Assembly: GCA_021639925.1 (NCBI GenBank)
Contig: JAJXEL010000007.1
Location: 22,676-31,054, forward strand
Direction: 5' to 3'
Length of the DNA stretch: 8,379 nucleotides
Source: Alphaproteobacteria bacterium
Lineage (GTDB): Bacteria; Pseudomonadota; Alphaproteobacteria; CAAGCB01; CAG-977
Below the pieces are notes generated by a model. The model saw only the letters and a program-made list of their open reading frames with translations, made no database searches and was not told the origin of the DNA. Positions 1 to 5,712 of the stretch are shown piece by piece. Each line of letters opens with the position of its first letter. The stretch's first letter is position 1. A program made the translations under genes and the position numbers.

Positions 1-674
1 GCTTTTCCCTTGATATACAAGCGGATATATTTTCCTTTTTCAGGCAGCGTTACCTGAGTTTCAACCGTTTTAAAACGCGTCAGTTCGGGAAACGTCTGTT
101 TTAATTCTTTCCAGCCTTTTTCCAGCGTTTCCTGCGTATAATAAGAAGCTAAATGAGCATATAAAGGCGGTTCTTTTTTACTGACCGTCATCATTTTAAC
201 CGGCGTTTTCCCGGGTACTTTAGCCGTTTTCTGTTTTACCGGCGCCAACAGTTCTTCTTCTGTCGGCAGTTCATGTTCGATTTCTACTTTTAAATGCGCC
301 AGCTTTTTTTTCGCTTTTTCGTTATCCTGTTCTGCGGCGCGTTCCAGCCAGATAATTCCTTCCTCTTCGTTACGGGGAACGCCTTCGCCGCGCAGATACA
401 TCACGCCCAAATTATACTGAGCCGTATCCAATCCGCCCTTCGCTGCCGTATAATACCAAAAAGCCGCCTGCGTCAAATCTTGAGGCACGCCTTTTCCCCA
501 CCTGTACAGATGGGCCACGTTGCGCTGAGCCGTCAGATCGCCGTCTTCCGCAGCCTGCCGCCATTGTTCAAAAGCTTTGTCATAATCCCCCCGGACGAAA
601 GCTTTCTGTCCGTCTTCAAGGGAAGCAAAAGCCTGAGAACAAAAAAGTAAAACAAAAAGAAAAATAATTTTCAT
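1..674 (-). CDS. Secreted Sel1-repeat protein with SPOR-like C-terminus (partial)
   Basis: I read 224 codons from an ATG at 674 to the window edge, with no stop, so the 3' end is missing. Residues 1-17 form a signal peptide (MKIIFLFVLLFCSQAFA, likely cut before Ser18). C12 is in LLFC, a poor lipobox, so a lipoprotein is unlikely. Residues about 25-125 hold Sel1/TPR-like helical repeats, seen in the motifs AQRNVAHLYRWGKGVPQD and AQYNLGVMYLRGEGVPRN. A charged Lys/Glu/Pro linker follows (about 130-168). Residues 171 onward (LYAHLASYYTQETLEKGWKE, then TFPEL) resemble the start of a SPOR domain, a fold known to bind denuded septal glycan. The ATG touches the mltG stop (TAG|ATG), and a weak GGGA lies inside the mltG end, so translation is probably coupled. 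I infer a periplasmic role in cell wall or division. The exact gene is not recognised. Confidence 0.85.
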   Translation of the reverse strand, partial: MKIIFLFVLLFCSQAFASLEDGQKAFVRGDYDKAFEQWRQAAEDGDLTAQRNVAHLYRWGKGVPQDLTQAAFWYYTAAKGGLDTAQYNLGVMYLRGEGVPRNEEEGIIWLERAAEQDNEKAKKKLAHLKVEIEHELPTEEELLAPVKQKTAKVPGKTPVKMMTVSKKEPPLYAHLASYYTQETLEKGWKELKQTFPELTRFKTVETQVTLPEKGKYIRLYIKGK

Positions 675-1949
675 CTATTTTTTCCCGGCAGCCGGGACCT
701 TTTTTCGTGAAACGGCCGGATCAACGGGTTTTTCGGCAGCCTGTTCAACCAAAGCATCGTCAACAATATCCAAAGACAGATCCTGCTGATCCAATATTTC
801 TTCCGTTTTTGACGCGGACGGCACTGTCCCGGCGGAAACCGCAGCGGCAGGGGAAACGGCCGGAACGGAAACCGGCGGCGTTTTTACAGGGGCTTTTTTA
901 ACCGTCTTTGCCGCAGCGGTCTTTGTTTTTTTAACAGCGGCAGCCTTTGCCTTTTTAGCAGATTGCGCCAGTTTTTTGCGGCGGGCCTTTTTCCAATTCG
1001 CAATATTATATTTATGTTCTTCAAACGTCCGGGAAAAAACATGTCCGCCCGTCCCGTCGGCCACAAAATAAATTTCATTTGTTTTCTGCGGCTGCAAAAC
1101 CGCCTGTATGGAATCCCGTCCCGGATTGCAGATCGGCGCCGGCGGCAAGCCTTTGTTGACATAAGTATTAAACGGGTGGTCCGTCCTTAAATCCTTGTGC
1201 GTTAAACGCCGGTTCAATTCCATCGTTCCGTTTGTCACCGCGTAGATGACCGTCGGATCGGTCTGCAGGCGCATGCCCTTGCGCAAACGATTGACAAACA
1301 CCCCGGCAATACGCGGGCGTTCCGCAGGAATGGAAGTTTCTTTTTCAACGATCGAAGCCAGCACCAAAGCTTCTTCTTTCGTCGTATACGGCAGATCGGG
1401 ATCGCGCAGCGGCCAAAGTTCTTCAATCGTTTTGTTCATGCCGGCCAGCATACGTTCCAAAATAACTTTGCGCGGCAGACCATAACTGAAAACATACGTT
1501 TCCGGCAGCAATGCGCCGTTCGGCGGCGGTTCGGGCAATTCGCCGAACAGTCCCGGCGTCTGCATCAACAGATCAAAAATCTGCCGGCTGGTTTTTCCTT
1601 CGGGAACGGTAACACGGCGGACAACTGTTTGCCCAGACACCAGAATATCCAATATTTCTTTGGCACTGGCACGCGCGGGAATACGGTATTCCCCGGCTTT
1701 CAACTGCGTTGATTTTCCAGAAAGTCTGGCCGCGACTTTAAAAACGGCAATGCTGTTCAGCAGATTGTCTTTTTTCAGGCGGCGGGCAATCTGGTTAAGA
1801 TTTTCCCCTTTTTCAACCAGAATAACCGTTGATTCGGCGACATCGTTTTGTTCATACAGCAAAGAATAAAAGCTGAAAACGCTGCCGCCGGAAAGACAAA
1901 TGACAACCAGCACAAATAATTTAAGAAACAACCGTCCGCCGGCAGCCAT
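675..1949 (-). CDS. mltG: Endolytic murein transglycosylase MltG (YceG family)
   Basis: MltG cleaves nascent glycan strands in the periplasm, releasing them from the synthetic complex and limiting strand length. The 424-residue product starts with one membrane anchor (about residues 7-28). A LysM-like subdomain follows (about 40-66, TVILVEKGENLNQIARRLKK). The YceG catalytic domain then carries LLPETYVF (147-154), ASIVEKET (198-205) and NRLRKGMRLQTDPTVIY (220-236). The family's catalytic glutamate lies in the EKE at 202-204. The canonical fold ends near residue 320 (FEEHKYNIANWKK). About 100 extra residues follow: a Lys/Ala-rich stretch, a Pro/Val/Ala stretch, an acidic patch near 382-400 and a basic end. 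The ATG at 1949 is preceded by AGGA at 8 nt, overlapping the fabF stop, so it is a firm start. It is the fifth gene of the fab operon. The identification is secure; the role of the tail is unknown. Confidence 0.95.
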   Translation of the reverse strand: MAAGGRLFLKLFVLVVICLSGGSVFSFYSLLYEQNDVAESTVILVEKGENLNQIARRLKKDNLLNSIAVFKVAARLSGKSTQLKAGEYRIPARASAKEILDILVSGQTVVRRVTVPEGKTSRQIFDLLMQTPGLFGELPEPPPNGALLPETYVFSYGLPRKVILERMLAGMNKTIEELWPLRDPDLPYTTKEEALVLASIVEKETSIPAERPRIAGVFVNRLRKGMRLQTDPTVIYAVTNGTMELNRRLTHKDLRTDHPFNTYVNKGLPPAPICNPGRDSIQAVLQPQKTNEIYFVADGTGGHVFSRTFEEHKYNIANWKKARRKKLAQSAKKAKAAAVKKTKTAAAKTVKKAPVKTPPVSVPAVSPAAAVSAGTVPSASKTEEILDQQDLSLDIVDDALVEQAAEKPVDPAVSRKKVPAAGKK

Positions 1950-1959
1950 TCAAAACGTC

Positions 1960-3219
1960 CTAAACGGCTTTGAAAATAACGGAAGCGTTTGTACCGCCAA
2001 AACCGAACGAATTGGACATCACGGCCGTCAATTTGCGTTCCTTTGCCTTTAGGGCGACCAAATCCATATCTTCGGCGCCTTCAATCGGGTCTTCCAGATT
2101 CAACGTCGGCGGCATAATGCCTTCCTGCAGCGCTTTAAGGCAGAAAATCGCTTCTACCGCGCCGGCAGCCCCCAGCAAATGGCCGATGCTGGATTTTGTC
2201 GAAGACATGGAAACTTTTGTCGCATAAGGACCGAAAACGTCCTTAACCGCATTGACTTCCAGAATATCGCCGGCCGGCGTGGACGTGCCGTGGGCATTGA
2301 TATAGCCGATGTCTTCAACGTTCATGGCGCCGTTTTTCAAAGCCATGCGCATCGCATGTTTCGATCCGCGGCTGTCAGGCGCAGGCGCCGTTACATGATA
2401 TCCGTCGCCGGACAGGCCGTAACCGGCAATTTCGCCGTAAATCTTTGCGCCGCGTTTTTTGGCGTGTTCGTATTCTTCCAAAACGACGACGCCGGCGCCT
2501 TCGCCCATGACGAAACCGTCATGTCCTTTGTCCCACGGACGGGACGCTTTTTCCGGGGTGTCGTTGTAATGGGTAGACAAGGCTTTGGCCTGGGCGAAAC
2601 CGGCCATGGCCAGCGGGTGGACGGCGGCTTCCGCACCACCGGCAACCATAACGTCCGCATCGCCCCACATAATCAGGCGGGCGGCGTCGCCGATCGCATG
2701 CGTGCCTGTCGCGCAGGCCGTTACGCAGGAATGATTCGGTCCGTACAGACCGTATTTAATCGACAGCTGGCCGGAAATTAAATTGATCAGGCAGGACGGA
2801 ATAAAAAACGGGCTGATGCGCCGCGGTCCCTGTTCCTTTAAAACGACCGCGCTGTCGGAAATGGCGCTTAAGCCGCCAATTCCCGCGCCGATCATAACGC
2901 CGGAACGGAAATGGTCTTCTTCCGTTTCAGGTTTCCAGCCGGAATCTTCCATTGCGTCAGTGCCGGCGCAAACACCGTATAAAATGAACGGATCGACACG
3001 GCGCTGTTCTTTCGGAGCCATGACGGAATCGGGATCAAACTGCCCTTCGCCCGTACCAAACGGAACTTGTCCCGCGATTTTGGCCGGAGATTCCGAAACG
3101 TCGTATTTTGTTACCGGAGTAATCGCTGATCTTCCCTGAATTAACCCCTGCCAGGTTGTTTCCACACCGCGCCCCATCGGCGACAACAATCCCATTCCCG
3201 TAACGACGACTCTTCTCAT
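1960..3219 (-). CDS. fabF: 3-oxoacyl-ACP synthase II (KAS II)
   Basis: FabF condenses malonyl-ACP with acyl-ACP in the elongation step of type II fatty acid synthesis in the cytoplasm. I chose the ATG at 3219 (MRRVVVTGMGLLSPMG), giving 419 residues, near the usual 410-415. It has AGGGG 5 nt upstream and matches the family N-terminus. The frame stays open to an ATG at 3288, but those 23 residues look non-family and start inside a hairpin. The thiolase-fold catalytic triad is complete: Cys169 in TACATGTHA, His310 in NAHGTSTPAGD and His347 in SSIGHLLGAAGA, with Lys342 before it. The glycine-rich NSFGFGGTN near the C-terminus (403-411) is intact. It follows acpP by about 100 nt and leads into mltG with 10 nt between. 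FabB-type enzymes share these motifs, but the length, the acpP neighbour and the N-terminus favour FabF. Confidence 0.96.
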   Translation of the reverse strand: MRRVVVTGMGLLSPMGRGVETTWQGLIQGRSAITPVTKYDVSESPAKIAGQVPFGTGEGQFDPDSVMAPKEQRRVDPFILYGVCAGTDAMEDSGWKPETEEDHFRSGVMIGAGIGGLSAISDSAVVLKEQGPRRISPFFIPSCLINLISGQLSIKYGLYGPNHSCVTACATGTHAIGDAARLIMWGDADVMVAGGAEAAVHPLAMAGFAQAKALSTHYNDTPEKASRPWDKGHDGFVMGEGAGVVVLEEYEHAKKRGAKIYGEIAGYGLSGDGYHVTAPAPDSRGSKHAMRMALKNGAMNVEDIGYINAHGTSTPAGDILEVNAVKDVFGPYATKVSMSSTKSSIGHLLGAAGAVEAIFCLKALQEGIMPPTLNLEDPIEGAEDMDLVALKAKERKLTAVMSNSFGFGGTNASVIFKAV

Positions 3220-3268
3220 ATTGACCCCTGAAAAGTTAAAAACACAAAGTTGATTAATTATGCAAGAC

Positions 3269-3305
3269 GTGCCGACCTTCCGAATCATCGGAAAAAAATC
3301 GGCAC
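3269..3305 (-). other. Intercistronic hairpin between acpP and fabF
   Basis: The arms GTGCCGA (3269-3275) and TCGGCAC (3299-3305) are perfectly complementary. Inside them TTCCGA (3278-3283) pairs with TCGGAA (3288-3293) around a 4-nt loop. The two stems are separated by an asymmetric internal loop of 2 nt against 5 nt. On the transcribed (minus) strand there is no T-run after the stem, so it does not look like an intrinsic terminator. It begins 16 nt after the acpP stop. I infer that it protects the 3' end of acpP mRNA, marks a processing site or partly attenuates fabF. The pairing is visible directly; the function is not tested. Confidence 0.6.
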
Positions 3306-3321
3306 GGATAGTTCAACGTTA

Positions 3322-3555
3322 TTAAGCGTTCTTGCTGATGTAGTCGATAGCGTCCTGAACGGTCAGGATTTTTTCGGCGGCGTCATCAGGAATTTCAACG
3401 GAAAATTCTTCTTCAAACGCCATGACCAATTCAACGGTATCCAAACTATCTGCGTTCAAGTCGTCGATAAAGCTGGAAGAATCGGTCACTTTGGCAGGAT
3501 CGACACCCAGATGTTCTACGACAATTTTCTTTACGCGTTCGGCAATATCACTCAT
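3322..3555 (-). CDS. acpP: Acyl carrier protein
   Basis: This is the 77-residue acyl carrier of fatty acid synthesis, which shuttles growing chains as thioesters on 4'-phosphopantetheine. The attachment serine is Ser37 in the diagnostic motif NADSLDTVELVMAFEEEF. The protein is strongly acidic, as is usual for ACP, and its length matches the family. The ATG at 3555 has AAGAGGA 7 nt upstream, one of the strongest ribosome binding sites in the window and suited to a very abundant protein. It lies 150 nt after fabG in a gap that holds a candidate promoter and a weak terminator-like hairpin, so it can probably be transcribed both from fabD and on its own. The fab neighbours point to the housekeeping ACP and not to a polyketide carrier. 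Confidence 0.97.
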   Translation of the reverse strand: MSDIAERVKKIVVEHLGVDPAKVTDSSSFIDDLNADSLDTVELVMAFEEEFSVEIPDDAAEKILTVQDAIDYISKNA

Positions 3556-3626
3556 TTTATATTCCTCTTGTTAAACACGGTGTCCCCGTCTAAAAGGCAA
3601 AGACACTCACGAAAGCAACATTTTTT

Positions 3627-3655
3627 AACATACTTTTTTGACCTTTACCAGTCAA
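3627..3655 (-). promoter_or_regulatory. Candidate sigma-70 promoter for acpP
   Basis: On the minus strand the -35 box TTGACT (3655-3650, 5 of 6 to consensus) is separated by exactly 17 nt from TATGTT (3632-3627, 4 of 6). Transcription would start near 3620, leaving a leader of about 65 nt before the acpP ATG at 3555. An own promoter for acpP inside the fab cluster is known in Escherichia coli, which supports the reading. The assignment rests on sequence match alone. Confidence 0.6.
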
Positions 3656-3658
3656 AAA
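3635..3658. repeat. 24-bp palindrome over the acpP -35 box (operator candidate)
   Basis: TTTTTGAC (3635-3642) and GTCAAAAA (3651-3658) form perfect 8-bp arms around the 8-nt centre CTTTACCA. The right arm contains most of the -35 hexamer of the proposed acpP promoter, a typical place for a repressor of the dimeric helix-turn-helix kind. I do not recognise it as the site of a known lipid regulator such as FapR, FadR or FabT. Part of the symmetry comes from A/T runs, so chance is possible. Confidence 0.45.
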
Positions 3659-3675
3659 TACGGCAGCGATCAAAA

Positions 3676-3704
3676 GACCGTTTTTCCCAAAACGGGAAAG
3701 CGTC
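3676..3704 (-). terminator. Weak terminator or attenuator after fabG
   Basis: Just past the fabG stop, the minus strand can fold with GAC/GTC at the base and TTTCCC/GGGAAA next to the loop. A bulged G and a C-A mismatch with a bulged A interrupt the stem. TTTT (3675-3672) follows the stem directly. The imperfect stem and short T-run suggest partial termination at most, which fits a cluster where acpP also has its own promoter. Confidence 0.35.
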
Positions 3705-3705
3705 T

Positions 3706-4440
3706 TTAAATCATTGCCATTCCGCCGTTAACGTGAATCGTCTGTCCGGTAATGTAAGACGCTTCGTCACTGGCCAGGAAAACAACGGCGTTGGCAACGT
3801 CTTCCGGCAGTCCCAGACGGGCCATCGGAATACCGCGCGCCAGTTTTTCCTTCGCTTCTTCAGGCAAAGCGTCAGTCATCGCGGTCTTGATAAAGCCCGG
3901 AGCCACACAGTTCGCCGTAATTCCGCGGGAAGCAACCTCCGCCGCCAGGCATTTCGTCATGCCGATCATGCCCGCTTTGGAAGCGGAATAATTCGCCTGT
4001 CCCGGATTGCCCGTCACGCCGACGACCGAAGCCATCGAAATAATGCGCCCGTAACGGCGTTTCATCATTCCGCGGACAGCCGCGCGCGCCAGACGGAAAC
4101 CGGCGGTCAGGTTCACATTTAAAACCAAATTCCAATCTTCGTCCTTCATTCGCATGAACAGATTGTCCTTGGTCAATCCGGCGTTGTTGACCAGAATGTC
4201 AATCGCGCCGGCCGCTTTTTCCGCTTTGGCAACCAGCGCGTCAATGTCGGCCGGATCGCCCAGATTGCAGGCAAAAGCGAAAACTCGTTCTTTTAATTCG
4301 GCGGCAAATTCGTCAAGCGTTTCCTGACGCATGTCCGTAATGATGACTGTCGCCCCCGCATCGTGCAGCTTTTTGACGATGACGCGGCCGATCCCGCCGG
4401 TTGCTCCGGTTACCAGAGCGCATTTTCCTGTAAAATCCAT
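3706..4440 (-). CDS. fabG: 3-oxoacyl-ACP reductase
   Basis: FabG reduces 3-oxoacyl-ACP to 3-hydroxyacyl-ACP with NADPH, the first reduction of each elongation round. The 244-residue protein is a classical short-chain dehydrogenase of the usual FabG length. It has the nucleotide-binding TGATGGIG (11-18), NNAG (85-88), catalytic Ser138 (MASVVG) and Tyr151/Lys155 in YSASK, followed by the FabG-typical stretch NCVAPGFIKTAMTD. The C-terminus NGGMAMI is also typical of FabG. The ATG at 4440 has AGGA 8 nt upstream. It lies 35 nt after fabD and before acpP, the standard order, which separates it from the many SDR paralogues of other pathways. All catalytic residues are present and nothing looks broken. 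Confidence 0.96.
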   Translation of the reverse strand: MDFTGKCALVTGATGGIGRVIVKKLHDAGATVIITDMRQETLDEFAAELKERVFAFACNLGDPADIDALVAKAEKAAGAIDILVNNAGLTKDNLFMRMKDEDWNLVLNVNLTAGFRLARAAVRGMMKRRYGRIISMASVVGVTGNPGQANYSASKAGMIGMTKCLAAEVASRGITANCVAPGFIKTAMTDALPEEAKEKLARGIPMARLGLPEDVANAVVFLASDEASYITGQTIHVNGGMAMI

Positions 4441-4475
4441 ACTTTGTTTCCTAACTTTTAAAGTTGATATTCACG

Positions 4476-5417
4476 CTAAAGCGTTTTTAAAAATTCTTCG
4501 ATATCCTGCGGCGTATTCAGCGCGATTCCTTTTAAATCCGGGTGAATGCGTTTCGCCATGCCGGTCAATACTTTGCCCGAACCGGCTTCCACCAGGGTAT
4601 CGACGCCGTTTTCCTGCGCGAACAGCATGCTTTCACGCCAGCGGACGGATCCCGTTACCTGCGCGACCAGCAATTTTTCAATTTCTTCCGGCGCCGTCAC
4701 CGGACGCGCCGTAACGTTTGCGATCACCGGAAAACGCGGCGTTTTAATCCGCACCGTCGCCAAAGCTTCAGCCATAACGTCGGCCGCCGGCTGCATCATC
4801 GGACTGTGAAACGGCGCGCTGACAGCCAGTTTGACCGCCCGCTTAATGCCCTTTTTCGCAGCAATTTCAACAACGCGGTCAATCGCCGCTGTTGTTCCGC
4901 TGAGCACAACCTGCCCCGGCGCATTATCGTTTGCGGCGACGCAGACATCGCCCTGCGCCGCTTCGGCCGCGACTTCTTTCGCCTGTTCCAAATCGGCGCC
5001 GATCAAAGCCGCCATGCCGCCCTGTCCGACGGGAACGGCCTGCTGCATCGCTTTGCCGCGCGTACGCAGCAAACGGGCCGCCGTCGTTACGTCAAACGCC
5101 CCGGCGGCGCACAAAGCCGAATATTCGCCCAAAGAATGGCCGGCCGCGTATTTAAACGTTTCGGCCAGCGAAATTTTGCCTTCCTGCTGCAAAACGCGTA
5201 CGACGGCCATGCTGACCGCCATCAGCGCCGGCTGGGCATTTTCGGTCAAAAGCAAGTCTTCCGCCGGGCCTTCAAACATCTTTTTGCTGAGGTTTTCGGA
5301 TAAAGCGTCGTCAACTTCCAAAAAAACTTCTTTGGCGACCGTAAATGCGTCCGCCAAATCCTTTCCCATGCCGACGGCCTGCGACCCCTGGCCGGGAAAA
5401 ACAATAGCTTTAGCCAT
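4476..5417 (-). CDS. fabD: Malonyl-CoA:ACP transacylase
   Basis: FabD moves the malonyl group from CoA to ACP, supplying the extender unit for FabF. I start it at the ATG at 5417 (MAKAIVFPGQGSQAVGMG), giving 313 residues, close to the family norm of about 310. AGGAG lies 8 nt upstream. An in-frame ATG at 5468 would add 17 residues with no family character and no better ribosome site. Motifs seen are GQGSQ (9-13), the nucleophile Ser95 in GHSLGEYSA, Arg120 in LLRTRGKAM for malonyl carboxylate binding, and His204 in APFHSPMM as the catalytic histidine. It is the first gene of the minus-strand operon and faces the divergent SRP RNA/dnaX side. fabH and plsX, which precede fabD in many bacteria, are not here. 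Confidence 0.96.
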   Translation of the reverse strand: MAKAIVFPGQGSQAVGMGKDLADAFTVAKEVFLEVDDALSENLSKKMFEGPAEDLLLTENAQPALMAVSMAVVRVLQQEGKISLAETFKYAAGHSLGEYSALCAAGAFDVTTAARLLRTRGKAMQQAVPVGQGGMAALIGADLEQAKEVAAEAAQGDVCVAANDNAPGQVVLSGTTAAIDRVVEIAAKKGIKRAVKLAVSAPFHSPMMQPAADVMAEALATVRIKTPRFPVIANVTARPVTAPEEIEKLLVAQVTGSVRWRESMLFAQENGVDTLVEAGSGKVLTGMAKRIHPDLKGIALNTPQDIEEFLKTL

Positions 5418-5455
5418 AAAGCGTACTCCTGGAAAAAACAAGTCAAGTGGACAAC

Positions 5456-5484
5456 AGAAAAAACACAAAATAACCTTTTGTCAA
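5456..5484 (-). promoter_or_regulatory. Candidate promoter for the fabD operon
   Basis: The minus strand has a perfect -35 TTGACA (5484-5479), preceded by C as in the CTTGAC favoured by alphaproteobacteria. At 17 nt spacing the -10 would be TTTTCT (5461-5456), only 3 of 6 to consensus. It sits about 40 nt upstream of the fabD ATG. The -35 is strong and the -10 is weak, so this is a tentative call. Confidence 0.35.
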
Positions 5485-5505
5485 GCCTTGATCGAAAAAT
5501 GGCGG

Positions 5506-5540
5506 AAAATAAGGGATTCAGAGGCTTATTTTGAAAATAA
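5506..5540. repeat. AT-rich inverted repeat cluster between divergent promoters
   Basis: AAAATAAG (5506-5513) is followed after 11 nt by its exact reverse complement CTTATTTT (5525-5532). Then, with a single G between, comes AAAATAA (5534-5540). The same half-site thus appears three times in alternating orientation, and TTATTTTGAAAATAA is a perfect odd palindrome. It lies between the candidate fabD and SRP RNA promoters. It could bind a regulator or act as AT-rich upstream DNA. The base composition makes chance repeats fairly likely. Confidence 0.4.
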
Positions 5541-5552
5541 AAAAAGTTCTGC

Positions 5553-5580
5553 TTGCACTTAAAACAAAAATACTCATAAA
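5553..5580 (+). promoter_or_regulatory. Candidate promoter of the SRP RNA gene
   Basis: TTGCAC (5553-5558) is followed after 16 nt by CATAAA (5575-5580), which matches the -10 consensus at four positions. A start 7-9 nt after the -10 would fall at 5587-5589, exactly where the SRP RNA terminal stem begins (GGAAACCGG). This agreement is the main support. The hexamers themselves are only fair, and the DNA between is A-rich. Confidence 0.5.
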
Positions 5581-5588
5581 TAGAAGTC

Positions 5589-5681
5589 GGAAACCGGCCG
5601 CGGACGTTTTGGCCGCCAACCCGGTCAGGTTCGGAAGAAAGCAGCCGTAACGGTTTTAAAACGGGTCGCTGTCCGGTTTCC
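5589..5681 (+). ncRNA. ffs: Small signal recognition particle RNA (4.5S type)
   Basis: This RNA pairs with Ffh to form the signal recognition particle, which targets membrane proteins to the translocon during translation. The conserved Ffh-binding region is plain: GGTCAGGTTCGGAAGAAAGC, then AG, at 5633-5654 approximately, with the GGAA tetraloop. Compared with the E. coli form, one loop-closing C-G pair is replaced by U-A, a change that keeps pairing. The ends GGAAACCGG (5589-5597) and CCGGTTTCC (5673-5681) are perfectly complementary. GTTTT near 5606 can pair with AAAAC near 5658, and GCGGAC with GTCGC below it. At about 93 nt with a single long hairpin it lacks an Alu domain, as is usual in Proteobacteria. 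The exact mature ends are inferred from the terminal stem. It lies directly before dnaX, an arrangement also known in other bacteria. Confidence 0.93.
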
Positions 5682-5694
5682 TTTCTTATTTTTT
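5673..5694 (+). terminator. T-rich tail after the SRP RNA stem
   Basis: The 3' arm of the SRP terminal stem (CCGGTTTCC) runs into TTTCTTATTTTTT (5682-5694). A stable hairpin with a T-rich tail is what an intrinsic terminator needs. The tail is broken by C and A, so readthrough into dnaX, whose ATG is 18 nt on, is plausible. Confidence 0.5.
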
Positions 5695-5712
5695 AACGCC
5701 GCCCGTAAAATC

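Noticed and set aside
3220..3288. Longer fabF starting at the ATG at 3288
   Set aside because: The extra 23 residues do not look like FabF, the ATG falls inside the acpP-fabF hairpin, and the ATG at 3219 has AGGGG at good spacing and the family N-terminus.
3250..4122. Long plus-strand open frame of 290 codons antisense to acpP and fabG
   Set aside because: It is rich in Arg, His, Asn and Phe with no recognisable domain, and two secure genes on the other strand explain the DNA. It is a product of codon bias.
4453..4465. Small palindrome AACTTTTAAAGTT in the fabD-fabG gap
   Set aside because: It is short, AT-only in its centre, and not tied to a promoter or terminator, so chance is the simplest explanation.
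5418..5468. Longer fabD starting at the ATG at 5468
   Set aside because: The added 17 residues are atypical, would overlap the proposed promoter, and the ATG at 5417 has AGGAG at 8 nt and the canonical MAKAIVFPGQGSQ start.
4542..5562. Two long plus-strand open frames (253 and 243 codons) antisense to fabD
   Set aside because: They lack domain features and sit opposite a complete fabD with all catalytic residues.
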